NCBI RefSeq assembly: GCF_029945535.1
Contig: NZ_JAQSCU010000013.1
Location: 249,522-313,521 of the forward strand
Length of the DNA stretch: 64,000 nucleotides
Source of the DNA: Methylotenera sp.
GTDB lineage: Bacteria; Pseudomonadota; Gammaproteobacteria; Burkholderiales; Methylophilaceae
Reading direction: 5' to 3'
In this document: in pieces, positions 53,636 to 61,611 of the stretch
How positions within the stretch are numbered: position 1 is the stretch's first letter
Layout of the letters: the number at the start of each line of letters is the position of its first letter
Position numbers and translations under genes: made by a program
Notes under the pieces: generated by a model
Seen by the model: only the letters and a program-made list of their open reading frames with translations
Told to the model about the DNA's origin: nothing
The model's database searches: none

Positions 53636-54004
53636 ATGGCAAAAACAATTCTAGCAGTAGATGACTCAGGTTCTCTTCGCCAGATGGTGGCATTTAGTCT
53701 TAAAGCCGCTGGCTATGATGTGGTGCAGGCGGTTGACGGCCAAGATGGCCTAGATAAAGCAAAAGAGAAGACAGTAGATCTGGTACTGACTGACCAAAAT
53801 ATGCCAATTATGGATGGCTTGACGCTGATAAAAAACTTGCGTGAGTTAGGTTCATATCAAAAAGTGCCAATTTTAATGCTCACTACCGAATCAAGCGATG
53901 AAATGAAAGCTAAAGGCAAAGCCGCTGGCGCCAATGGTTGGTTAGTAAAACCTTTTGACCCAAAACGCCTAATTGAAGTGGTACAAAAAGTGATTGGTTC
54001 TTAA
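53636..54004 (+). CDS. cheY: Chemotaxis response regulator CheY
   Basis: This 122-residue single receiver domain has the acidic pocket Asp9/Asp10, phosphorylation site Asp53 in LTDQNMP, Thr83 or Thr84, and Lys105 in LVKPFD. There is no output domain, so it acts by binding the flagellar switch. It is phosphorylated by CheA, encoded 99 bases downstream. Confidence 0.95.
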   Translation: MAKTILAVDDSGSLRQMVAFSLKAAGYDVVQAVDGQDGLDKAKEKTVDLVLTDQNMPIMDGLTLIKNLRELGSYQKVPILMLTTESSDEMKAKGKAAGANGWLVKPFDPKRLIEVVQKVIGS

Positions 54005-54102
54005 GTTTTTCGTTAACTCTTTCCTCAATGCAGGGAAGGGCTTAAGTAAGTATTGATGGTAATTAAGTAATAAAGCAGTAAATACATAATTGGAGTACAG
54101 CA

Positions 54103-56493
54103 ATGACAATTGATATGAGTCAGTTTTACGAGGTCTTCTTTGATGAGGCAGAAGAGTTATTGGCTGAGGCTGAGCGTTTACTTCTTGGCATAGACATAGA
54201 TAGCCCCGATGACGAAGAGCTCAATGCGATTTTCCGCGCAGCCCACTCAATAAAAGGTGGCGCTGCCACTTTTGGTTTTATGGACATGACCGAAATTACT
54301 CATGTGCTAGAAAACTTACTTGATAAAATTCGTAAACATGAAATGGCGCTCACTGCCGAACATGTGGATGCTTTTTTAGCGGCTAAAGACGTGTTGAAGA
54401 TGGAAGTTGACGGACATAGATTAGCCACAGCGGTAGACCAAGAGCAAGTGGCTGACGTAAAAATGGTACTCAAATCACTATCAGAGGCAGGCAGTATAGT
54501 TATTTCTGCAGTCCCGGTTGCGCATGTGCCAGAAACTGTTGCAACTGCTCCAGTGGTTGAAGCTCCTAAGCAAGCCGAACCTGTTGTAGCGCAAACAGCA
54601 GTGCCCGATGACGGCTTAACTCATTTTAATATTGAATTGCCTGAAGTTTCAGAAAAAGACATGTCCAACCTAAAAGATGAATTAGGCTTATTGGGGGATG
54701 TGGTATCGAGCAAAAATGATAAAGGTCGTTATGTCTTTAAATTAGCAACTGACTCAACGCAAGCCGATATTATTTCAATCTGCTCATTTGTATTAGACCC
54801 TGATGATTTAGTCATTACTATTAGTGCAAGTATTGCAACAGCTAGTGCGCCAGTTGAGGCTAAGCCAGCCATCGTTGAAGATGCTGGTTTTGGTTTATTT
54901 GAAGATGACGATGATGTGAAGGTTGTTACAACCAGTGCGTCGACCGAAGAAGATAAAGACAGTAAGTCTGGTGTGAAAATACATGAAGAAGTTGGTTATG
55001 GTTTATTTGCTACAGAAGGTAAAGAGAATGTGGAAGAAGGTTACGGCTTCTTTGCACCATTCAGGCCACACAAAGATGCTGAGGTTGCTGAATTAATCGG
55101 TGACGAGACGGTAGTCACTGAAGCTAATTCAGGAGCTATAGACGTTGCTAAAGATGAAGTTACCGCCTCTGTAGCTGTTATTGCAGGTGCGCCAGATGGT
55201 ATTGAAAGAAGAAGCCCAGGCCGCCGTGAAACTGATAAATCTGCAGCTACTGCAGAAACTACTTCGATTCGTGTAGGTATCGAAAAAGTAGATCAACTCA
55301 TTAACTTAGTGGGTGAGTTGGTGATTACGCAGGCGATGATAGAACAGCGCATTAGTAATTTAGATCCAGTGCTGCATGAGCCACTCATTAATAGTGTAGG
55401 GCAACTCACACGTAATACGCGCGATTTACAAGAGTCCGTGATGTCAATTCGTATGATGCCTATGGACTTCGTGTTCTCACGGTTCCCTCGCATGGTGCGA
55501 GATTTAGCGGCTAAGTTAGGCAAAAAATTAGACTTTGTAACGGTTGGTGCAGCTACTGAATTAGACAAAGGGTTAATTGAGCGTATTGTCGACCCACTCA
55601 CACATTTAGTGCGTAACAGTGTGGACCATGGTATTGAAACCCCCGCAGGACGTAAAGCTTCTGGTAAGCCTGAAACCGGCACGCTAACACTCTCAGCTGC
55701 ACACAAAGGCGGCAGTATTGTGATTGAAGTGACAGACGATGGTGCAGGTTTAGACCGCAATAAATTATTGGCAAAAGCCGCAAAAAATGGCTTGCCCGTT
55801 AGCGAGAGTATGAGCGATACGGATGTGTTTAATCTGATATTTGCACCGGGTTTTTCAACCGCAGAAGTTGTCACCGATGTTTCAGGTCGTGGCGTGGGGA
55901 TGGATGTAGTAAAACGAAACATTACCGCCATGAATGGTGTAGTAGAGATTCGTTCTGCGCTAGGTTACGGCACCACTATTTCCATTGCATTACCACTGAC
56001 ACTTGCAATCTTAGATGGTATGTCTGTGTCACTAGGCAATAGTATTTACGTTATTCCGCTCAACCTCATTGTAGAAACGTTACAGCCACGTGCTGAAGAT
56101 ATTAAAACGGTGACTGGTGAAGGTCGCATGGTGCACGTGCGAGGTGAGTATTTACCGATTATTGCATTACATAGTCTGTTTAATCACCACACTGATATCA
56201 CTGATCCAACGCAGGGGGTATTAGTGTTGCTGGAGTCAGACGGTAAGAAGTCAGCCTTGTTTGTTGATAGATTAGTCGGACAGCAACAAGTCGTGATTAA
56301 GAGCTTGGAAACTAACTACAGAAAAGTGCCTGGCGTATCAGGCGCCACTATCATGGGTGATGGCGGCGTGGCATTGATTCTAGATGTTTCAGCCATTATT
56401 CAAATGGGACAAACCAGCAACTATCTCACTGGTGCACCACCATTTGCACATTACCAAAATGCCCAATCAATTGAAAAAAATAGTAATCCATAA
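54103..56493 (+). CDS. cheA: Chemotaxis histidine kinase CheA
   Basis: This 796-residue kinase has a P1 Hpt domain with His48 in AIFRAAHSIKGGAATF and a P2-like region. A linker with repeated short motifs follows (GFGLF, GYGLF, GYGFFAPF at about 265-330). The P3 dimerisation helices (EKVDQLINLVGELVITQAMI), the P4 ATP-binding domain (HLVRNSVDHGIE, DDGAGLD, GRGVGMDVVKRN) and a C-terminal P5 CheW-like domain complete it. GGAG precedes the ATG. It is followed by cheW after 12 bases. Confidence 0.97.
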   Translation: MTIDMSQFYEVFFDEAEELLAEAERLLLGIDIDSPDDEELNAIFRAAHSIKGGAATFGFMDMTEITHVLENLLDKIRKHEMALTAEHVDAFLAAKDVLKMEVDGHRLATAVDQEQVADVKMVLKSLSEAGSIVISAVPVAHVPETVATAPVVEAPKQAEPVVAQTAVPDDGLTHFNIELPEVSEKDMSNLKDELGLLGDVVSSKNDKGRYVFKLATDSTQADIISICSFVLDPDDLVITISASIATASAPVEAKPAIVEDAGFGLFEDDDDVKVVTTSASTEEDKDSKSGVKIHEEVGYGLFATEGKENVEEGYGFFAPFRPHKDAEVAELIGDETVVTEANSGAIDVAKDEVTASVAVIAGAPDGIERRSPGRRETDKSAATAETTSIRVGIEKVDQLINLVGELVITQAMIEQRISNLDPVLHEPLINSVGQLTRNTRDLQESVMSIRMMPMDFVFSRFPRMVRDLAAKLGKKLDFVTVGAATELDKGLIERIVDPLTHLVRNSVDHGIETPAGRKASGKPETGTLTLSAAHKGGSIVIEVTDDGAGLDRNKLLAKAAKNGLPVSESMSDTDVFNLIFAPGFSTAEVVTDVSGRGVGMDVVKRNITAMNGVVEIRSALGYGTTISIALPLTLAILDGMSVSLGNSIYVIPLNLIVETLQPRAEDIKTVTGEGRMVHVRGEYLPIIALHSLFNHHTDITDPTQGVLVLLESDGKKSALFVDRLVGQQQVVIKSLETNYRKVPGVSGATIMGDGGVALILDVSAIIQMGQTSNYLTGAPPFAHYQNAQSIEKNSNP

Positions 56494-56505
56494 GGAGCTT
56501 ACAAA

Positions 56506-57024
56506 ATGAGTACAGAAAACGTTAGTAGCGCAACAAATTCAACAACCTCTTCTGGTAAATCAAAGAATGCTGCAGGTGAATATTTAACCTTTGTATTGGG
56601 TGAAGAGCAATACGGCTTAGAGATTTTAAAAGTACAAGAAATTCGTGGTTACGATGCAGTTACGCAAATCTCTAATACACCAGAATTTATTAAAGGCGTG
56701 GTAAATCTGCGAGGAAAAATCGTGCCTATTGTCGACTTGCGTATCAAGTTTCACTTAGGAAAAGTTGAATACGATGAGTTCACCGTAGTGATTATTCTTA
56801 ATTTAAGCGGCCGCGTTGTTGGTATTGTGGTAGATGGCGTTTCAGATGTGATGGCGCTTAAAGAGGAGCAGATTCGTGATGTGCCATCTTTGGTATCAAA
56901 CATTGATACCAAATACATTGTGGGTTTAGCTTCTGTAGAAGAGCAAATGTTTATTTTAGTGGATATTGAACAGTTGATGAGCAGCCAAGAAATGGCGCTC
57001 ATGGATTCAATAGCAGTACATTAA
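56506..57024 (+). CDS. cheW: Chemotaxis coupling protein CheW
   Basis: This 172-residue adaptor links receptors to CheA. The CheW fold is clear: [61 protein letters not shown] short Ser/Thr-rich N-terminal extension of about 25 residues precedes it. AAGGAG stands before the ATG. Confidence 0.97.
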   Translation: MSTENVSSATNSTTSSGKSKNAAGEYLTFVLGEEQYGLEILKVQEIRGYDAVTQISNTPEFIKGVVNLRGKIVPIVDLRIKFHLGKVEYDEFTVVIILNLSGRVVGIVVDGVSDVMALKEEQIRDVPSLVSNIDTKYIVGLASVEEQMFILVDIEQLMSSQEMALMDSIAVH

Positions 57025-57099
57025 TTTACATGTTGCTGAATTGAAAGAATAACAAAAATAAATATTCATCATATTTAAGAAGTTAGAGGGAAGCCCATC

Positions 57100-60000
57100 A
57101 TGAAAATCAATATGCCAGTCACAAATAACGAAATCACTTTTGATGATTCACAGTTTATGTTGACTAAAACAGACCTAAAAGGCGTAATTACTTACGCTAA
57201 TAAAGACTTTATCAATGTCAGCGGTTTTAGTGAGGCTGAGCTTGTAGGCAGCAACCATAATATGGTGCGCCATCCTGATATGCCAGTAGAGGCATTTGAG
57301 GACATGTGGAATGACCTTAAAGCGGGTAAGCCTTGGACAGGCATGGTGAAAAACCGTACCAAAGCGGGTGATTTTTATTGGGTAGAAGCTAACGAAACAC
57401 CTGTTTTTGAAAGCGGAATTGTGACTGCCTTTCTATCTGTGCGCAGGAAACCTAGCCGCCAACAAGTGGAAGAGGCAGCAGCTGCATATCGCTTATTTAA
57501 AGATGGTAACGCTGCAGGTTTAAGTATTGTGCATGGCAGAGTCGTTAAAAAATCCATACTCAGTCCACTCAAAAATAAGATACAGAACATTCAAGTAGGT
57601 CAGCGATTGGCTGGCATCATCTTGTTGGGAGTAGCCGCTTTAGTAGTGCAAGCTGCAATTGGTCTGTATGAAATAAGCGTATCAAATAAAGCCATTAAAA
57701 CAGTACAAGAAGACCGTTTAATCCCCACCAGAGATTTAAGCCAAATCGTTAAATTGATGCTGGAAAATAACACCTCGTTGAGAACTGCGCTTAGTAACGT
57801 AGAAATTAGTACGGTTGCTAAAAAATCCGTATTGGTATTAAAACCTGAAGAGGCAATAAAAGCCGCCGATGCGATTGATAAAAATATTGAAACTATTACT
57901 GGCATATGGAAAGCTTACATGGCGACGTATTTGACGCCAGAAGAAAAAGTACTGGCAACTAATTTTTCTGAAAGCCGTGGCAAGTTTGTTAAACAAGGCT
58001 TAAAGCCAGCCATACTAGCGCTCCGAGCAAATAATTATGACGAAGCAACAAAATATGCGGATATTGCCCAAGGCTTATTTAACAACACGGCTCCAGTAGT
58101 TGATCTGTTACTTAGATTGCAAAATGATGTAGCTAAAAAAGAGTTTGACTCAGCACAAGCACATTATAAAAATATCCAGTTACTCACATTTGCAGGCTTA
58201 GGCCTTATTACAGCACTTTTAATGTTAATTGGATGGTATGTGTCACGTTCAATCACCAAGCCTTTAGACAAGTCTGTAGGTGCTTTTAGTCAAATTGTTT
58301 CAGGAAACTACCTTACTGCGATTGACGTAGACGGTGATAATGAGTTGGGTAAAGTGCTGCAGGCATTAAAAACTATGCAAACCATGCTAAGTGTGAATGA
58401 GCATATGCTAAAAGAGTCAGCTAGACATACTTTAGAGCAATCTACGCAATATGAAAATCAACTCGCGGCGATTAATAAATCAACCGGTGTGATTGAATTT
58501 AGTATGGATGGGAATGTGATTGCTGCCAATGATATTTTCTTGAAAGTATTGGGTTATAGTCGTGAAGAGGTTATTGGCCAACATCACAGTACTTTTGTTG
58601 AACCAGCATACAAAACAAGCGCTGAATACAAGGCATTTTGGGACAAACTTAATAGCGGCGAGTCTATTACATCTCAGTTTCTACGCCTAGGTAAAGGGGG
58701 TAAAGAAATCTGGTTAGAAGCTACCTACAACCCAATTTTATGTGCTGCTGGCAAACTCTATAAAGTGGTGAAATATGCAGCCGACATTACCGAGCAAAAA
58801 CTTAAAAATGCTGACTTTGAAGGTCAAATGGCCGCGATTGGTAAATCTCAAGGCGTGATTGAGGTAAGTTTAGATGGCATTGTGCTTAAGGTTAACCAAG
58901 TGTATTTAGATATGCTCGGCTATACAGAAAAAGAACTGCTTGGTAATCATGCCAGCATGGTGTTAGACCCAACTTTTGCTAAGAGTGAGGCTTATAAAAC
59001 CTTGTGGGGTAAGTTGGTAAATGGAGAAACTGATTCTGGCGAACACAAACGTATTACCAAAGATGGTCGTGAAGTATGGATTCAAGCTTCTTACAACCCA
59101 GTTTTAGATTTAAAAGGTAAGCCTTTCAAAATCGTGAATTACACCATGGATATTACCGCAGCTAAATTACAAACGGCTGATAATGCTGGCCAAATCGGAG
59201 GCATACATAAAACACAAGGTGTGATTGAGTTTGATTTAACAGGTAAAGTGCTGTCAGTGAATGACATATTTGCAGGTGTATCTGGATATTCCGAAAAAGA
59301 AATCGTAGGCAAACATCACAGCATGTTTGTAGAACCTGCTTACCGTAACAGCCATGAATATAAAGCTTTTTGGGATGCCTTAGGTCGTGGTGAGGAGCAA
59401 GTTGGCCAATTCAAACGTATTGGTAAAGGGGGTGCTACAGTTTGGTTGCAAGCCATTTACAACCCAATTGCAGATATGAATGGGAAGCCATTCAAAGTGG
59501 TGAAATATGCCACAGATATTACCGAGCAACGTAACAGCGCGACGATTTTGGATGAAGCCGTGGAAGAAACTCAAGTCATCATTGAAGGCGCGAAAGTAGG
59601 TGATTTAAGTAGCCGCGTGTCGCTAGAAGGCAAAACTGGCGCTATTGCCAGCCTATGTGACGGCGTGAATGCCCTCATGGACAAAATGACCGAAGTGATT
59701 GTACAAGTGCGTGAAGCAGGCGAAACCATTAACACCGCAGCAGGTGAAATCTCCTCTGGTAATAATGACTTATCACAACGTACCGAACAACAAGCCTCTA
59801 GCCTAGAAGAAACTGCTGCAAGTATGGAACAGCTAGCATCAGCCGTTAAAAATAATGCTGAAAATGCTAAACAAGCCAATCAGCTTGCAGTTGCAGCCTC
59901 AGGTGTTGCAGTAAAAGGAGGTGAAGTAGTTTCTCAAGTGGTTAATACCATGAGTGCCATTAACAGCAGTGCAAAAAAGATTGAAGACATTATTTCAGTC

Positions 60001-60606
60001 ATTGACGGTATTGCCTTCCAAACCAACATACTTGCATTGAATGCCGCGGTAGAAGCAGCCAGAGCAGGCGAACAAGGCCGTGGTTTTGCAGTTGTTGCAG
60101 GTGAAGTGCGTAACCTAGCGCAACGCTCTGCCACCGCAGCTAAAGAGATTAAAGAGTTAATTTCTGACTCAGTGAGCAAAACAGCAGAAGGTACAAGTCA
60201 AGTTGAACAAGCTGGTAAAACCATGCAGGAAATTGTGTCATCAGTGCAACGCGTGACTGGCATCATGGGGGAAATTACTGCTGCTTCAGTAGAACAAAGC
60301 GCAGGCATCGACCAAGTGAATACCGCTGTAACCAGCATGGATGAAGTCACACAACAGAATGCGGCATTAGTTGAAGAAGCTGCTGCTGCTGCTGAATCCC
60401 TTGTTGAGCAAGCCGAAAGTTTAATTGATGTGGTGAGTGCGTTCAAATTAATGGGCGGCTCTCCATCATCTTCTGGTATGAATAAAAGCCGAGCACCGTT
60501 ACGTTTAGCTTCAAACCATACTAAACCTAAGCCTGCCGCAAGGACAGCATCTAATAAGGTATTAGCTAAAACTGGCACAGATGATAACGAGTGGGCAGAG
60601 TTTTAG
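57100..60606 (+). CDS. Large chemoreceptor: Aer-like PAS, two TM helices, HAMP, three PAS repeats, MCP signalling domain
   Basis: This 1168-residue receptor begins with an Aer-type PAS (about 20-125, TYANKDFINVSGFSEAELVG). TM1 lies at about 168-190, a helical-bundle extracytoplasmic domain at 190-365, TM2 at 366-388 and HAMP at 388-440. Three PAS repeats follow at about 458-823 with an exact 122-residue period. A second HAMP-like stretch and the MCP signalling domain (hairpin tip [20 protein letters not shown]) complete it. The last five residues, EWAEF, fit the xWxxF tether that recruits CheR/CheB in other receptors. GAGGGAAG precedes the ATG. The PAS domains suggest redox, oxygen or small-molecule sensing. 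Confidence 0.94.
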   Translation: MKINMPVTNNEITFDDSQFMLTKTDLKGVITYANKDFINVSGFSEAELVGSNHNMVRHPDMPVEAFEDMWNDLKAGKPWTGMVKNRTKAGDFYWVEANETPVFESGIVTAFLSVRRKPSRQQVEEAAAAYRLFKDGNAAGLSIVHGRVVKKSILSPLKNKIQNIQVGQRLAGIILLGVAALVVQAAIGLYEISVSNKAIKTVQEDRLIPTRDLSQIVKLMLENNTSLRTALSNVEISTVAKKSVLVLKPEEAIKAADAIDKNIETITGIWKAYMATYLTPEEKVLATNFSESRGKFVKQGLKPAILALRANNYDEATKYADIAQGLFNNTAPVVDLLLRLQNDVAKKEFDSAQAHYKNIQLLTFAGLGLITALLMLIGWYVSRSITKPLDKSVGAFSQIVSGNYLTAIDVDGDNELGKVLQALKTMQTMLSVNEHMLKESARHTLEQSTQYENQLAAINKSTGVIEFSMDGNVIAANDIFLKVLGYSREEVIGQHHSTFVEPAYKTSAEYKAFWDKLNSGESITSQFLRLGKGGKEIWLEATYNPILCAAGKLYKVVKYAADITEQKLKNADFEGQMAAIGKSQGVIEVSLDGIVLKVNQVYLDMLGYTEKELLGNHASMVLDPTFAKSEAYKTLWGKLVNGETDSGEHKRITKDGREVWIQASYNPVLDLKGKPFKIVNYTMDITAAKLQTADNAGQIGGIHKTQGVIEFDLTGKVLSVNDIFAGVSGYSEKEIVGKHHSMFVEPAYRNSHEYKAFWDALGRGEEQVGQFKRIGKGGATVWLQAIYNPIADMNGKPFKVVKYATDITEQRNSATILDEAVEETQVIIEGAKVGDLSSRVSLEGKTGAIASLCDGVNALMDKMTEVIVQVREAGETINTAAGEISSGNNDLSQRTEQQASSLEETAASMEQLASAVKNNAENAKQANQLAVAASGVAVKGGEVVSQVVNTMSAINSSAKKIEDIISVIDGIAFQTNILALNAAVEAARAGEQGRGFAVVAGEVRNLAQRSATAAKEIKELISDSVSKTAEGTSQVEQAGKTMQEIVSSVQRVTGIMGEITAASVEQSAGIDQVNTAVTSMDEVTQQNAALVEEAAAAAESLVEQAESLIDVVSAFKLMGGSPSSSGMNKSRAPLRLASNHTKPKPAARTASNKVLAKTGTDDNEWAEF
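58471..59568 (+). repeat. Three direct PAS-encoding repeats, period 366 bp
   Basis: Equivalent positions recur at 58471, 58837 and 59203, exactly 366 bp (122 codons) apart, each encoding GVIE, a HxSM/HxST-type loop and a DIT ending. Copies 1 and 3 look closer to each other than to copy 2. Confidence 0.85.
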
Positions 60607-60613
60607 TGCTGAC

Positions 60614-60656
60614 ATAGCAATGTAGTAAAAAAACAGCACCTTTCGTTGCTATTTTT
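60614..60656 (+). terminator. Possible terminator after the multi-PAS receptor
   Basis: ATAGCAA and TTGCTAT can pair across about 24 bases, with a run of T residues immediately after. An alternative shorter stem AGCA/TGCT uses the same 3' arm. Confidence 0.5.
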
Positions 60657-60713
60657 TGTGACTATTCATTAAATAGTTATTTTCAATATTTACTCGAAAT
60701 TTAAAAAGCTAAG

Positions 60714-60786
60714 GTAGGGTGAGCTCTTGAAACCACGCGTCACCAACCTTGAAGTATTCAACGCGTGGGGTTAAACCTCACGCTAC
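60714..60786. repeat. REP-like nested palindromic element
   Basis: The outer arms GTAGGGTGAG (60714-60723) and CTCACGCTAC (60777-60786) pair at nine of ten positions. The inner arms CCACGCGT (60733-60740) and ACGCGTGG (60761-60768) pair perfectly. The 73-bp element has the look of a dispersed intergenic REP/MITE, but no second copy occurs in this window. Confidence 0.65.
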
Positions 60787-60872
60787 AAAAATTGAATTTT
60801 TTGATAAAAAAGTTATGTTTAAAGTTATGTATGAATATCTATAAATTTTTACAAATTATTTTCAATATTTTC

Positions 60873-60899
60873 TAAAGTTTTAAAAAGAAACGCCGTAAT
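60873..60899 (+). promoter_or_regulatory. Sigma-28-like promoter for the small secreted protein
   Basis: TAAAGTTT (60873-60880), 11 bases, GCCGTAAT (60892-60899). The -35 half is perfect and the GCCG core is intact. It ends 109 bases before the next start codon. Confidence 0.55.
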
Positions 60900-61008
60900 A
60901 ACACACATGAGGCTTTGCGATTATTGTTCCTAGCATAACCTCCCGCCTCTTTGCCGTGTTGAGGTGTTATGAACGGCAAAAATGAAATTTATAGAAATGG
61001 ATTAACAT

Positions 61009-61245
61009 ATGAAAAAACTAGTAATTACAACCTTAGCAACCACTTTATTAACAGTAGCTTCACTTAATTTATACGCAGCAGAGGTATGTAAAGTTTCAAT
61101 GATGGGACGTATTTGTTTTGAAGAAGGCAGCCCAGAAGCAACAGCAGCACATATGAAAGGTGATGCGGTAGCAGATTCTACTAAGCGTAAAGAAGCTGCA
61201 AATGAAAAAGATGATGCTTCAGCTAAAAAAGTGGCTACAAAGTAA
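61009..61245 (+). CDS. Small exported protein of unknown function
   Basis: This 78-residue protein has a Sec signal peptide ending at about residue 24 (NLYAA before EVCK). The mature peptide of about 54 residues has two cysteines eight residues apart (CKVSMMGRIC), probably a disulfide, then a charged Lys/Glu/Ala-rich tail without structure. I do not recognise the family. It lies alone between two chemoreceptor genes behind a sigma-28-like promoter, so it may be made with the late flagellar genes. The ORF is short, but the signal peptide makes it credible. Confidence 0.7.
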   Translation: MKKLVITTLATTLLTVASLNLYAAEVCKVSMMGRICFEEGSPEATAAHMKGDAVADSTKRKEAANEKDDASAKKVATK

Positions 61246-61611
61246 CATCAACGTAAACCAAACCAAACCAGGCTAAGTTTATTTAGCATCATCAACACAA
61301 AGCCCTCTGAATCACTTCCCGAGGGCTTTGTCGTTTCAGTGGCTACTTTTAACGCATCAGCTATGACTAAACCAAACAGGCTAAACCTTAAAAATGATGT
61401 GCATTTATTGCTTTATTTGACAATTCAAATATGACTACTGCAGAGCAAAATCACTATATGGAAATTGTATTCAAGCTTTAGGTAAAGCTGACGTAAATAT
61501 TAAGGTAATGGCATTAGGTAGGCGTTTAAGTGGTTTTTAAATGCTGAGGTTAGTTTTGAAAAACACTGGTGAATCCACGTTATAAACAGCTAAATAAATT
61601 GGAGTAATAAA
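61246..61611. other. Intergenic region before the poly-HAMP receptor
   Basis: 366 bases. The first third holds a terminator and a twice-occurring AAACCAAAC-AGGCTAA motif (near 61255 and 61370). The rest shows no promoter I can defend and no credible ORF. Confidence 0.55.
61298..61336 (+). terminator. Terminator after the small secreted protein
   Basis: AAAGCCCTC (61299-61307) and GAGGGCTTT (61321-61329) form a perfect nine-base stem with a 13-base loop. The T-tract after it is short and interrupted (TTTGTCGTTT). Confidence 0.7.

Larger units (their letters stand above)
60607..61008. other. Intergenic region before the small secreted protein
   Basis: 402 bases. It holds a terminator candidate, a REP-like palindromic element (60714-60786), a sigma-28-like promoter (60873-60899) and an inverted repeat TTTGCCGT/ACGGCAAA (60950-60980). 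No credible ORF is present. Confidence 0.7.
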
